Origin: Alteromonadaceae bacterium M269
GTDB lineage: Bacteria; Pseudomonadota; Gammaproteobacteria; Enterobacterales; Alteromonadaceae
NCBI GenBank assembly: GCA_004353515.1
Contig: SMNZ01000003.1
Span: 124,001-188,000 of the forward strand
Direction: 5' to 3'
Length of the DNA: 64,000 nt
Of the stretch, positions 44,961-54,621 are shown piece after piece. The stretch's first letter is position 1; every line of letters starts with the position of its first letter. The position numbers and the translations under genes are program-made. The notes under the pieces were generated by a model. It had not been told where the DNA came from and ran no database searches. It saw only the letters and a list, made by a program, of their open reading frames with translations.

Positions 44961-45338
44961 ATGTCTGAAATACACCTGCCAGAGTCCATATCTCCATTGA
45001 TCGGAAGGTTGCAGTTAGTGGAACTTTCTTGGTTTGGTATACCGATTCAAATTCCTAAATTCGCAGTCTATGCTGTTATACCTAATCCGGTCTTTGATGA
45101 CATTATTGTTAGGAAAGGTCGTTCCATAGGATTACTGAAAATGGGGCGTTATACAGTGCCTGTCTTAGATCCTTTTCAAGGGGATGTTAAAAAAGAACCC
45201 AAATTTGCGGTGATTGTGAGTTTGATCCGTCATGAACACTTTGGGTTATTCGCTTACCCTGCAGATTGTGTTAAATATGATGTCGATATTCCTGCAAAAC
45301 ATAGTAGTGTCAATTCTTTAGTCAGTGATTTTCTCTAG
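44961..45338 (+). CDS. single-domain protein, possibly CheW-like
   Basis: 125 residues. The alternating strands IPIQIPKFAVYAVIPNP, KGRSIGLLKMGRYTVPVLDP and KFAVIVSLIRHEHFGLFAYP resemble the twin beta-barrel of CheW-like adaptors. The match is by eye and weak. There is no signal peptide or membrane helix. No chemotaxis genes are close. If it is CheW-like, it would couple a receptor to a kinase encoded elsewhere; otherwise its function is unknown. Confidence 0.5.
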   Translation: MSEIHLPESISPLIGRLQLVELSWFGIPIQIPKFAVYAVIPNPVFDDIIVRKGRSIGLLKMGRYTVPVLDPFQGDVKKEPKFAVIVSLIRHEHFGLFAYPADCVKYDVDIPAKHSSVNSLVSDFL

Positions 45339-45444
45339 CTTTAAAGAATTATAGACTCAGCTTATTTAGAGTATTTTTCCACTTTATATCCAGCCAATGA
45401 CGCTATATATTGGTAGCCATAAATCATTCATGAGAAAGTGAAAA

Positions 45445-46302
45445 ATGAGAATATTGGCTGCGCTACTTGCCTGTTGCTCGATGTCTATTTCGGCAGCTGG
45501 AACGGACGTTTATTTATTTGATCGTCAAAATAACTATCAGTTTATTGCAAATATTACTGATCGGGACGGTTACGACAATCAACCTAGTTTTACCTTAGAT
45601 AACAAGTCGGTGTTGTTTACGTCTGACAGAGCTGGTGGGCAAACAGATATCTTCATGTACGACATTCAGTCGGGTAAAACTCGAAACCTGACTAACACGC
45701 CTGAACAGAATGAGTATTCTGCACAACCTCGTTCGAATGATCGTTTTAACTATATTTTACAAGAAGGAGTGCCCTATCAGAACTTATGGCACAGAACTTA
45801 TAAGCAAGGGCCTTCAGAGCGTGCCTTAACGAGCTTTGTACCTGCGGCTTATTATGCCATTAATGAGAAAGGTGTTCTGTTTTGGGGACGTTACGCATTT
45901 TCACTGTTTTTCGAACCGGCTGGTTCTAATATTGGACCTGCAATAGGCGAGTCTCTGTTTGTGATGGATAGAGCAGGGCGTAGCATACATCCTATACCTA
46001 ACTCGACAAAGTTCAGTATTGTCGATAAACAAATGAATGGTAGTTGGATTGTAAAGTCTTATGACCCTGACACGAAATCTATCACTCCCATGGTATTTCT
46101 AGGTGCTGACAACGAAGATTACTGCTGGACACCCGAAGGAAAAATGCTGAGAGCGTCAGGGAATGTTTTAATGCAGTTTGATCCTGAAACAGATGCTCCT
46201 TGGGAAGAACTCACTACGCTAAACGCAAAAGGATTCGTTAAAGGTGGGCGTTGTATGGTGAGTAAAGATGGGCGTTATTTAGCGATGGTGAATACCTTTT
46301 AA
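45445..46302 (+). CDS. exported TolB-like beta-propeller protein
   Basis: 285 residues with a signal peptide (ILAALLACCSMSISAAG). Repeats of the WD40-like/PD40 type are visible (YDNQPSFTLDNKSVLFTSDR, TDIFMYDIQSGKTRNLTNTP). It is far shorter than TolB and lacks its N-terminal domain, so it is not TolB itself. It probably sits in the periplasm as a binding or scaffold protein. A strong terminator follows. Confidence 0.75.
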   Translation: MRILAALLACCSMSISAAGTDVYLFDRQNNYQFIANITDRDGYDNQPSFTLDNKSVLFTSDRAGGQTDIFMYDIQSGKTRNLTNTPEQNEYSAQPRSNDRFNYILQEGVPYQNLWHRTYKQGPSERALTSFVPAAYYAINEKGVLFWGRYAFSLFFEPAGSNIGPAIGESLFVMDRAGRSIHPIPNSTKFSIVDKQMNGSWIVKSYDPDTKSITPMVFLGADNEDYCWTPEGKMLRASGNVLMQFDPETDAPWEELTTLNAKGFVKGGRCMVSKDGRYLAMVNTF

Positions 46303-46325
46303 AATAACAAGGTGTATCTAACTTC

Positions 46326-46356
46326 AAGAAAAGCACCTCATGGTGCTTTTCTTTTG
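46326..46356. terminator. strong hairpin terminator between convergent genes
   Basis: AAGAAAAGCACC and GGTGCTTTTCTT pair perfectly over 12 bp around a TCAT loop, with T tracts on both strands. It ends the propeller gene and the convergent ExbD gene. Confidence 0.85.
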
Positions 46357-46375
46357 ATATATAGCTAAATCGATA

Positions 46376-46783
46376 TTAAGAAGTCTTCTCTACCACTACT
46401 GAAAGGTTTGAAATCCCTGCTTCTGTAACTTTATCCATGATAGCGACAACGAGTCCGTGGTTAATATCTGGGTGAGCTAGAACAACAGCTGTGTCAGTGG
46501 GGGTTCGTGCTATGAACGTCTGTACGTTAGCAGTAACGCGTTCAATGTCAGTTATTCGCCCATTCAACATAATTGTACCCAGTTCGTCGACTTTTATTGA
46601 TATGTTTTGCTGAGTAATGGGTGTAGGTGTTTTATTGTCTTTCGGACGATTGACTGAAAGTCCTCTTTCGTTAACAAAAGTTGTTGTAACGATAAAGAAT
46701 ATCAACATGATGAATACGATATCCATCATGGGAGTCAAATCAACATTGGCTTCCTCTTCTTCAACTGCGTATTTATTCTTCAT
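46376..46783 (-). CDS. ExbD/TolR-family protein (second in tandem)
   Basis: 135 residues with one membrane helix carrying the key Asp in DLTPMMDIVFIMLIFFIV and a periplasmic domain (ISIKVDELGTIMLNGRITDI). ExbD/TolR proteins work with ExbB/TolQ to use the proton motive force. No ExbB, TolQ or TonB gene is near. It is closely related to the ExbD at 46941-47342, so the pair is a tandem duplication. Confidence 0.9.
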   Translation of the reverse strand: MKNKYAVEEEEANVDLTPMMDIVFIMLIFFIVTTTFVNERGLSVNRPKDNKTPTPITQQNISIKVDELGTIMLNGRITDIERVTANVQTFIARTPTDTAVVLAHPDINHGLVVAIMDKVTEAGISNLSVVVEKTS

Positions 46784-46898
46784 ACCTTTCTCCTTAAATA
46801 CTGTATGCGAGAGCTTGATTCATCTAAATTCATGTCTCAATTTAAGAATAGGCTGAGAATGGAGATAAGGAAATAAAAGAAGGGGTTTATTCAGGCAT

Positions 46899-46926
46899 AA
46901 AAAAAGCACCCTAAGGTGCTTTTTTT
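46899..46926 (-). terminator. terminator between the two ExbD genes
   Basis: AAAAAAAGCACC and GGTGCTTTTTTT form a perfect stem around CTAA. It follows the first ExbD gene, so the second ExbD gene probably has its own promoter or depends on read-through. Confidence 0.8.
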
Positions 46927-46940
46927 GAAAGATGTAAAGA

Positions 46941-47342
46941 TTACTCTTTAACCATCACAGATAAGTTGGCGATACCAGCTTCTTGGATTTTATCCATGAC
47001 TTGAACAACTAAACCGTGTTTAGTTTCAGGATGAGCTTGGATAACTGCTGCATCAGTAATGTTTTCTGCTAAGAACGTTTGAACGTTCGCTGTTACACGC
47101 TCAACATCTGTAATACGACCATTTAGGTTGATAGTGCCTAATTCATCAATACGCACAGATACATTCTTTTTGTTTGAATTAGTTTGATTCTGATTTGGCT
47201 CTGGACGCTTTACAAACAAACCTTTTTCATTCACGAAAGTCGTTGTAACAATAAAGAAGATAAGCATGATGAAAACAATATCCAGCATGGGAGTCATGTC
47301 TACGCCAGCTTCCTCATCGTTACCTACGCGTTTTTTCTTCAT
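46941..47342 (-). CDS. ExbD/TolR-family protein (first in tandem)
   Basis: 133 residues with the same layout as its neighbour: a short charged start (KKKRVGNDEEAG), the Asp-bearing helix (DMTPMLDIVFIMLIFFIV) and a periplasmic domain (VSVRIDELGTINLNGRITDV). The two differ mainly in the linker and the ends. Without a partner ExbB here, it may join an ExbB encoded elsewhere, perhaps as an alternative subunit. Confidence 0.9.
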   Translation of the reverse strand: MKKKRVGNDEEAGVDMTPMLDIVFIMLIFFIVTTTFVNEKGLFVKRPEPNQNQTNSNKKNVSVRIDELGTINLNGRITDVERVTANVQTFLAENITDAAVIQAHPETKHGLVVQVMDKIQEAGIANLSVMVKE

Positions 47343-47593
47343 TTACTTCTCCTGAGCCTAGCGGCTGACCTTCTATCTAAATTAACGTGAATATTACCTA
47401 ATCTTAACACTGCAACGACGACAATTTAAATCCATTTTTGTTTATCTTTTATGATTTTTTTAAGACTAAACGGCTAAAGGCTGTAATTCCGTTAATAAAA
47501 TCAATAAAAAACAACTGCTTATTGTATGACAAATAGCGTGTTTACTTTCCATCACTGATCAACCACCTATATTGTTTGTGGGATCTTTTTGGA

Positions 47594-48112
47594 TCATTCT
47601 GCCATTTCTTCCAGAATCTGTTCGACCCAAGAGTCGATTCTTTGTTCCGAAAGATCGAATTGATTCTCGTCGTCTAACGCTAAACCGACAAACTTTGTTT
47701 CATCTTGGGCCAGTGCTTTTGATTGAGCAAATTCATGGCCATCGGTACTGCTATAGCCAATGAATTTGCAACCGGTGCCAATGAGCTCGTCATGCAGCAT
47801 ACCCAAAGCATCTTGGTACCAGTCTGCGTAGCCAACTTGATCACCCAAACCAAACAGAGCGATTGTTTTGCCTTTTAAGTTAAGCTGAGAGACATCATCC
47901 CAAGTCGACTCCCAATCCTCTTGGAGTTCTCCGAAATCCCAAGTAGAGATGCCAAAAATAAGAACATCATACTGCTCTGTTTTTGAGAGAGAGGTATCTT
48001 TTATATCGTAAAGTTCAACAAGTTCTTCGCCCAAAACTGCTTGAATTTTCTCAGCAGCCATTTCTGTGTAGCAAGTTGTTGAGCCATAGAAAAGGCCAAT
48101 TTTGTCGGACAT
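47594..48112 (-). CDS. fldB: flavodoxin (FldB-like)
   Basis: 172 residues from the ATG at 48112 ([17 protein letters not shown]); the ORF is open four codons more. The FMN phosphate loop is [36 protein letters not shown] and [20 protein letters not shown] form the other FMN loops. The length is that of long-chain flavodoxins. In E. coli fldB lies next to xerD-dsbC-recJ, and here dsbC and recJ follow divergently, supporting FldB. Confidence 0.92.
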   Translation of the reverse strand: MSDKIGLFYGSTTCYTEMAAEKIQAVLGEELVELYDIKDTSLSKTEQYDVLIFGISTWDFGELQEDWESTWDDVSQLNLKGKTIALFGLGDQVGYADWYQDALGMLHDELIGTGCKFIGYSSTDGHEFAQSKALAQDETKFVGLALDDENQFDLSEQRIDSWVEQILEEMAE

Positions 48113-48541
48113 GACATTCCACAATAAACAAAAGCGCTATTGTGCGAGAACAATCAATACAAATCCAGTAGCTATCGCCTGTTTTAGAATCAGGCTAGTG
48201 CTTTCAGTGAGGCATGTAGCCAATAATCACGCATCTAGCAAAAGGGTGGGTATAGTTAAGCATACAGACTTAGATACCTAAGTTGATTGCGAAACATCTA
48301 TTAAGATTATTTTTGGTTTAAAATGTTTCTCTTGGCTTCGTCGGTGTTTTGTCTATACTTTCTTCTGTATTTGAGATGGTTAAAATATTTGGCGTAACTA
48401 AGTCAATATATTTTGCATAAAAATAAATTCATTTTTTTGTAAATAAATAGAACTAACTTGGGTCTCATTAGTATCTAACGTGGTACGCTAGCGCAACTGA
48501 GTTGTTCTAGAGTTATAAATATTAAATTTTCGGATCATTCT
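48113..48541. other. intergenic region between fldB and dsbC
   Basis: About 430 bp with no ORF. In E. coli xerD occupies this position; no recombinase remnant is visible here. It should hold the divergent promoters of fldB and dsbC, but no clear consensus promoter or palindrome was found. Confidence 0.5.
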
Positions 48542-49270
48542 ATGAAGCATTGGATAAAACGTTTTTCTTTGGTTGTTGCGCTTGTAACAGTGTCTGGTTT
48601 CTCATCTGCTCAAGAGGCAGATTTAACAGGTGCGAGAAATAAATTAGAAACGCAATTAGGGCTACAAGTTTCTGAGATCAAGCCTTCTCCAGTAGCGGGT
48701 TTGTTTGAAGCATTCACCGATCGTGGTCTTTTTTACGTGAGCAATGACGGAAAGTTCTTGGTTCAAGGTCGCGTATATAATATCGATGAGAGAATGCGTA
48801 ACGAAACAGAAGAATCTTTGTCTAGTATTCGCTTGGATGGTATCGGTGAATTCGACAACTCTATGATTGAATTTAAAGCTGAAGATGAGAAATTCGCAGT
48901 GACCGTATTTACAGATATTACCTGTGGTTATTGCCGTAAGCTTCATAACGAAATGCAAGCTTATAACGATTTAGGTATTACTGTGCGTTACTTGGCTTTC
49001 CCTAGAGGTGGATTACAGAGTCAAAGCTATAATGACATGGTCTCAGTTTGGTGTGATAAAGACCCTCAAGATGCTTTAACTAAAGCGAAGAATGGTGATT
49101 CATTCAGAAAAGGAAGCACCTGTGATCGCGAGCAGGTGGCTAAGCAGTATGAATTTGGGCGCCAAATTGGTGTGACAGGTACTCCTGCTATCGTGCTTCA
49201 GAACGGTAGTATGGTTCCTGGTTACCAGCCTCCTGGTCAACTAATGCAGACGATACAGTCTATTCGATAG
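48542..49270 (+). CDS. dsbC: thiol:disulfide interchange protein DsbC
   Basis: 242 residues. The signal peptide (FSLVVALVTVSGFSSAQ) is followed by an N-terminal dimerisation domain (LETQLGLQVSEIKPSPVAGL) and a thioredoxin domain with the active site in FTDITCGYCRKLHNEM. A second cysteine pair (WCDKDP, STCDREQV) and the cis-Pro loop GVTGTPAIV match the family. It reshuffles wrong disulphides in the periplasm. It precedes recJ, as in E. coli. Confidence 0.95.
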   Translation: MKHWIKRFSLVVALVTVSGFSSAQEADLTGARNKLETQLGLQVSEIKPSPVAGLFEAFTDRGLFYVSNDGKFLVQGRVYNIDERMRNETEESLSSIRLDGIGEFDNSMIEFKAEDEKFAVTVFTDITCGYCRKLHNEMQAYNDLGITVRYLAFPRGGLQSQSYNDMVSVWCDKDPQDALTKAKNGDSFRKGSTCDREQVAKQYEFGRQIGVTGTPAIVLQNGSMVPGYQPPGQLMQTIQSIR

Positions 49271-49281
49271 TTTAGTGAACG

Positions 49282-49309
49282 AAGGCTTAAACTCAGCGGT
49301 TTAAGCCTT
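49282..49309 (+). terminator. hairpin after dsbC
   Basis: AAGGCTTAAAC and GTTTAAGCCTT pair over 11 bp around TCAGCG. The following T run is short, so termination may be partial, leaving some read-through into recJ. Confidence 0.65.
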
Positions 49310-49408
49310 TGTGCTTCAAGCTCATCAATTGGCGAGATTGTATAGCTTGTAATTTCAGACTCGCATCTTCATTATTAACACCACTTCTTTGACTTATTAA
49401 GCACGCTT

Positions 49409-51127
49409 TTGAACATTATCAGACGTCCGTCTTGTGAAGACGCTCATTTATCTTCAGAACTTCACCCAAAAATCCGACAAATTTATGCCAGTCGAGGTAT
49501 CAAAGATACTACTGAACTTGATCGTTCGACACGCTCGCTAGCTCATTACAATCAGCTTAAAGGTGTGGATGCCGCAGTGGTTGTATTAGCTGAAGCAATT
49601 CAGCAGCAAAAGAAAATTATCATTGTTGGTGACTTTGATGCGGACGGCGCAACGAGTACGGCTTTATGTATGTTGGCGCTGACGCAGCTGGGTAGTACTA
49701 AGCACGACTTTCTAGTACCTAACCGCTTTGATTTTGGTTATGGACTTAGCCCAGAGATCGTTGAAGTTGCACATCAAAACGGTGCCGAACTGATAATAAC
49801 GGTAGACAACGGTATTTCCTGTATTGCAGGCGTGGCGTTGGCTAAACGTTTAAATATCGATGTAGTTGTAACTGATCATCACTTACCTTCGGAAACTTTA
49901 CCTGCCGCAGATGCAATCGTGAATCCCAATCAGCCGGGGTGCGAATTCATATCGAAAAACTTGGCCGGTGTTGGTGTTGCGTTCTATCTTATGCTGGCAC
50001 TAAAAACGCACTTGCAACAACAAGGATGGTTTGAAGCCCAGCGTATTGCAGTTCCTAACTTAGCTAACTTACTGGATATAGTTGCAGTTGGAACGGTTGC
50101 AGATGTGGTAACGCTTGATACTAATAATCGTGTATTAGTCCATCAGGGAATTCAGCGTATTCGAAGCAGTAAATGCCGTCCTGGTATTAATGCATTAGTA
50201 GATGTTGCTGGTCGAAGTAAAAAAGCGTTAGTGGCTTCTGATTTAGGCTTTGTTCTCGGTCCAAGATTAAATGCGGCTGGTCGTTTGGATGATATGACAG
50301 TTGGCATTCAATGCTTGCTAACCGAAGATATTAGTGAAGCAAGAGAACTGGCAGTACGTTTAGATAGCTTGAACCGCGAAAGACGCGAAATTGAAGCGTC
50401 AATGCAAGAAGAAGCAATTAAGACTTTAGAAGGTTTAGAGTTAAATGCGTCTGATATGCCTGATGGAATTGTTTTGTTTGAGCCTGATTGGCATCAGGGT
50501 GTTATTGGAATTTTGGCGGGTAGAATTAAAGATAAGTACTTTAGACCAACTATCGCCTTTGCACATCAAGATGATGATGTGGTTAAGGGATCTGCTCGAT
50601 CAATTCCAGGTTTGCACATTAGAGACCTACTTGAAGATATCAACTGCCGTTACCCCGACATCATCGAGAAATTTGGTGGCCATGCGATGGCAGCAGGCTT
50701 GTCGCTTAGTGTAAATAACTTGGAAGCATTTAAAAAAGTGTTTGAACAAGTTTGCAAAGAGTGGTTGGAAGGTCGATCGCTTCAGGGGGAAATCCTAACC
50801 GATGGTTGTTTATCAAAAGACGAGTTCTCTTTAGGTTTTGCGCAATTGCTCAAAGATTCGGGGCCTTGGGGACAAGGGTTTGCAGAGCCTATTTTTGACG
50901 ATGTTTTTGAAATTAAGGATCAGCGCCTTGTCGGTTCTAAACACTTAAAAATGATGGTGGAGCATGAATCTGGACAACTAATAGATGCCATCGCTTTTAA
51001 TGTCGATTTGCAACAATGGCCGAATAAGCAAGCAAGAAGGGCTCAGCTAGCCTATAAACTCGACATTAATGAGTTTAGAGGAAAAGTGTCACTGCAGCTT
51101 ATGGTTGAGAGTTTGCAGGCAATCTAA
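49409..51127 (+). CDS. recJ: single-stranded-DNA-specific exonuclease RecJ
   Basis: 572 residues. The start is a TTG at 49409; no ATG lies in frame nearby and the N-terminus (PKIRQIYASRGIKDTTELDR) aligns with RecJ from there. DHH-family motifs are visible: VGDFDADGATSTAL, VTVDNGISC-type spacing and VVVTDHHLPSE, then LGPRLNAAGRLDDM and KFGGHAMAAGLSLS. It degrades 5' single strands in RecF repair and mismatch repair. Confidence 0.95.
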   Translation: MNIIRRPSCEDAHLSSELHPKIRQIYASRGIKDTTELDRSTRSLAHYNQLKGVDAAVVVLAEAIQQQKKIIIVGDFDADGATSTALCMLALTQLGSTKHDFLVPNRFDFGYGLSPEIVEVAHQNGAELIITVDNGISCIAGVALAKRLNIDVVVTDHHLPSETLPAADAIVNPNQPGCEFISKNLAGVGVAFYLMLALKTHLQQQGWFEAQRIAVPNLANLLDIVAVGTVADVVTLDTNNRVLVHQGIQRIRSSKCRPGINALVDVAGRSKKALVASDLGFVLGPRLNAAGRLDDMTVGIQCLLTEDISEARELAVRLDSLNRERREIEASMQEEAIKTLEGLELNASDMPDGIVLFEPDWHQGVIGILAGRIKDKYFRPTIAFAHQDDDVVKGSARSIPGLHIRDLLEDINCRYPDIIEKFGGHAMAAGLSLSVNNLEAFKKVFEQVCKEWLEGRSLQGEILTDGCLSKDEFSLGFAQLLKDSGPWGQGFAEPIFDDVFEIKDQRLVGSKHLKMMVEHESGQLIDAIAFNVDLQQWPNKQARRAQLAYKLDINEFRGKVSLQLMVESLQAI

Positions 51128-51141
51128 CAATAACGAAATGA

Positions 51142-53472
51142 CTATTCATGCTCTTGAAGGAATTTGATTAACGAATCGCCTACCAATGGTTTACTGAGTA
51201 AATAACCTTGGAACCTTTGGCAGCCCAATTCCTTCAAGCAATCTTGTTGTTGTTCTGTTTCAACACCTTCCGCGATACATGACATAGATAAGCTGTTAGC
51301 AACATCGATAATGCCTTTGACTATGCCTTTTTGAGTTCGTTTTTTATCAATATTACAAATAAACGACTGATCAATTTTAAGCGTATTAAACGGCAAACTG
51401 AGTAAATAGGTTAGCGATGAAAACCCCGTTCCAAAGTCATCTATTGCGAATCTAACACCATGGGATTTTAGATTGTCGAATAGCACCTTTGTTTGTTCTA
51501 AATCTTGTAGATAAATGTTCTCTGTTACCTCAAGCTCCAAAACACTTCCGGGTAGGTCATGCTTTTTCAATAAATCTAGGATGGTTGTCTGTAGCCTATT
51601 GGCGTTTAGGCAGTCTTTTGCCGAAACGTTAACTGAGACATAGATTGACGGATTCGTTTGATGCAATTTCTTTATAAAAGCGAGACTATTTTGTAGAACC
51701 CACAATGTGATATCTTGGATAAAGCCGTTTTCTTCGGCGATAGGGCAAAACACACTGGGACTGATTTCTCCGAGCTCGGAGTGTTGCCATCGCAAGAGTA
51801 CCTCGACTCCAGTGACTTTATCTAGAGTAAATAGTGGTTGGTAAACGAGGTAGAACTCTCCTTTTTTAGCCGCACAACGCAGGTCGTTATCTATTCGTTG
51901 TTTAAGCCCTACTTCTTTTAACAGTTCTTTTGAGTACCATTTGATTTTGTTTTCACCTTTCTGCTTCGCATAGTACATGGCGATGTCAGCAAACTTTAAT
52001 AACTCATCTGTCGCTTGGCTTTGTGAAGGGTATTGGCTTAATCCAATACTTGAACCAATAAAAATGGTTTGCGTATCAATTTCAATAGGCGCTTTGATAG
52101 CCTGGGTAATGTTATCTGCAATTCTGTCAGCTTGATCAGAGTTAACAGTGTTCATGAGTAAGACGACAAACTCATCACCACCATGCCTTGTCACACAGTC
52201 GTTTTCACCGACTTGCTGTCTTATACGATCCGTTACGATTCGTAAGACTTGGTCTCCAATATCATGTCCTAACGAATCATTAACGGCTTTAAAACGATCC
52301 AAGTCGATAAACAAAATGGTAAAAGGTTTGTTAGATTCGTCGCTAATGGCAGATTGCATGACTTCATTGAGCTTATTCCTATTCGGCAAACCCGTTAGAC
52401 TGTCGTAGGATGCTTGGAATTCTAGTTGAGCTTGCAGCTCTACTCGCCCCAATGTGGCGCTCATAATGCCTGCTAACATATTTAATATTCTGAGATGTTG
52501 CGTCCCATCGGCAATATGTTCGACACTGGCTGCATTGAGAAGGCCTATCACCTTACCTTTAACTTTTACCGGAACACTCCAGGCGGTGTTTAGTCCTAAA
52601 TTAGATAGCAGTCTGTGATCTGTGTAATCAGTATCAGCGATATGATCGAAGAAATGTGAATCGCCGCTTTTGAGTACCAATTCCACTGAAGTTCCTGTCA
52701 TCAATATATTGGCTTGAGAAATAAAAGCATCGCTGTGGGATAAAATACGTTTAATGGCGAATTCGTTTTTACCCTCTATCGGAACAATAAAGCTGATCCT
52801 GTCTGCGGATGTTATTTTTTGTGCTGAGCCTGTGATTACAGAAAAAATATCTTCTTCCGAACTTGCTGAAGAGAGCTTCTCTGCGACACTGGCAAGTTCT
52901 TCGAGTTGAGAGGTGTAGCACTTATATTGCCCGACACTATGGTTAGCTTGCTCGAGAAGCTGTTGTCGCTCCAGATAGGTTGAGACAATAGAAGTGACGA
53001 GTCTCAGTAAATCAGCTGAATTATCACCATAGATATTGGCTTCAGTGCTGCCTACATTAACTGTTCCAACAATACGGTCGCTAAAATGTATTGGGGAGTT
53101 AATACAGCTTTTAATACCTTGCTTATGGAGTAGGCGAGCATCCTCAAGTTCACTGGCCTCAAAGTGACTGTGGCATTGGGTTTTTTTATCGCGTAAGGCT
53201 TGTCCAATGAATGAGCTTTCTAGTGGTATGATTGCCCCGACAGCGAGAGCGCCTTGTGTACCGCTTAATGCATAAATTTCGGCGTCTTTTGAGTTTTCAT
53301 GAAGTAATGCGACACTGCATCTGTCGGCAGGCAGCATTCTGGGTAATCTTTCAGCTAACATTGCGAAGATCTCATTCTCAGATTTCGCATGAGCAATATC
53401 TAATGTAAAACGACTTAATTCCTCAGAAACGTTTGAATGAACAGTAGATAAGTAGTTCAGAGCTGATTTCAA
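51142..53472 (-). CDS. GAF-GAF-GGDEF-EAL c-di-GMP signalling protein
   Basis: 776 residues, cytoplasmic. Two GAF domains (about 20-180 and 190-350) precede a GGDEF domain (about 365-525) with intact HGGDEFVVLL and an EAL domain (about 535-770). EAL residues visible are GVEVLLRW, VSVNVSAKD, ELEVTENIY, AIDDFGTGFSS, LKIDQSFI and AEGVETEQQ, so phosphodiesterase activity is plausible, although the motif reads EVL. It may make and break c-di-GMP under GAF control. It is convergent with recJ with only 14 bp between them. Confidence 0.93.
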   Translation of the reverse strand: MKSALNYLSTVHSNVSEELSRFTLDIAHAKSENEIFAMLAERLPRMLPADRCSVALLHENSKDAEIYALSGTQGALAVGAIIPLESSFIGQALRDKKTQCHSHFEASELEDARLLHKQGIKSCINSPIHFSDRIVGTVNVGSTEANIYGDNSADLLRLVTSIVSTYLERQQLLEQANHSVGQYKCYTSQLEELASVAEKLSSASSEEDIFSVITGSAQKITSADRISFIVPIEGKNEFAIKRILSHSDAFISQANILMTGTSVELVLKSGDSHFFDHIADTDYTDHRLLSNLGLNTAWSVPVKVKGKVIGLLNAASVEHIADGTQHLRILNMLAGIMSATLGRVELQAQLEFQASYDSLTGLPNRNKLNEVMQSAISDESNKPFTILFIDLDRFKAVNDSLGHDIGDQVLRIVTDRIRQQVGENDCVTRHGGDEFVVLLMNTVNSDQADRIADNITQAIKAPIEIDTQTIFIGSSIGLSQYPSQSQATDELLKFADIAMYYAKQKGENKIKWYSKELLKEVGLKQRIDNDLRCAAKKGEFYLVYQPLFTLDKVTGVEVLLRWQHSELGEISPSVFCPIAEENGFIQDITLWVLQNSLAFIKKLHQTNPSIYVSVNVSAKDCLNANRLQTTILDLLKKHDLPGSVLELEVTENIYLQDLEQTKVLFDNLKSHGVRFAIDDFGTGFSSLTYLLSLPFNTLKIDQSFICNIDKKRTQKGIVKGIIDVANSLSMSCIAEGVETEQQQDCLKELGCQRFQGYLLSKPLVGDSLIKFLQEHE

Positions 53473-53730
53473 ATTACCACCGAGTTTGAAATTAAATCAA
53501 AAATAACTATAGCAAAAAGTATTTGGTATGAAATGGATAATTAGTCGAATGCTAGGAAGGGTGGGTTTTGAAGAAACTGAGTTTTTATTTCTAAGCTTAT
53601 GATTTCTATTTGTTTTGTTTTTAGTTTTTCTTATAGATAATCGCTATATATTTAATATTTGATACATTTAATTGCTATAAACAAAAATGGGTTGATTATC
53701 TTACCTGTATTTTATTAAACAATTTTATGA

Positions 53731-54387
53731 TTACTCAATATTATTACTTAGCTGCACTAAGGCTGCTTTATATTTATCACCACCTGACTCTTCTTTTAGA
53801 ATATTCGTTAAATCGTCAATAGCACTATTAATATGGCGACTTACTTGATGATACTTTTTGTCTGGGGAAACTCTAAGCAGACTATTGATGCGATATAGAT
53901 CATCTAAACAACAGTTTTTTATATCTTCGTTATACTGGTCTCCAAGATAGTCGACCATATTTTCCGTACCTGCTTTTTTACTGACAGAGTAAGGTTGGGA
54001 TTTTATATCATCAATGCGTTGGCGCAGAGCTATTGTTTTTTCTGCCATTTCTTGCATGAGTTGTATCGCTTTCTGCGCAATTTCAGGGTCATTACTGTGT
54101 AGTTTTTGGTAAAGACGATCGAGCTCCGGTTGTTCGACACCGGTGATTTTCGCTTCTTTAAAAACCTTTGCGGCTCTGTCAGCAACTTCTTTGGCGTAAA
54201 CGAGTTGCGCTAAGTTATTGATAGGATCATTGGCGACTTTGTTATCAAGAATGTCATTTGCTTGATCAACAATGGATTGTGTATCTCGCAGCGCTTTTTC
54301 AAAATGCAGTTGAAGCTCGGTTTTTTCAGGCTCTTTTGAACAGGCTGACAGCACAACCATAGCAAGAATCAACATCCAAACTTTCAT
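53731..54387 (-). CDS. hypothetical lipoprotein, helical
   Basis: 218 residues with lipobox VVLSACSKE. The rest is almost all helix and charged (LHFEKALRDTQSIVDQANDI, LYQKLHSNDPEIAQKAIQLM), with a CC pair in IKNCCLDDLYRIN. No family was recognised. GGAGAG lies upstream. It ends a leftward cluster after the retropepsin-like gene. Confidence 0.75.
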   Translation of the reverse strand: MKVWMLILAMVVLSACSKEPEKTELQLHFEKALRDTQSIVDQANDILDNKVANDPINNLAQLVYAKEVADRAAKVFKEAKITGVEQPELDRLYQKLHSNDPEIAQKAIQLMQEMAEKTIALRQRIDDIKSQPYSVSKKAGTENMVDYLGDQYNEDIKNCCLDDLYRINSLLRVSPDKKYHQVSRHINSAIDDLTNILKEESGGDKYKAALVQLSNNIE

Positions 54388-54621
54388 CTACACTCTCCAT
54401 AACATAACAACGAGGTACAACACACTCACGACAACATAATAGATATCAATGTTGTTGTGAATGCTTGATGGCAAATTGTGACGTTTTTTTGAAGGTGTTG
54501 AAACTGTGCTATGCCACTTGAAAAGGCCTCCATTAAATAGCTCTCGTTTTTGAAATGAGTTCGATAATTGTCGCCTTATTTTGAGTAGCCAATGATATGT
54601 GACGACGTGAGCGATAGGCAT
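54388..54621 (-). CDS. possible small membrane protein (low support)
   Basis: A 77-residue ORF whose stop abuts the next gene's ATG and whose start overlaps the retropepsin-like gene by 46 bp. The basic N-terminal part is followed by one C-terminal hydrophobic helix (IYYVVVSVLYLVVMLWRV). A tail-anchored small protein is possible, but composition does not exclude a chance ORF. Confidence 0.3.
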   Translation of the reverse strand: MPIAHVVTYHWLLKIRRQLSNSFQKRELFNGGLFKWHSTVSTPSKKRHNLPSSIHNNIDIYYVVVSVLYLVVMLWRV

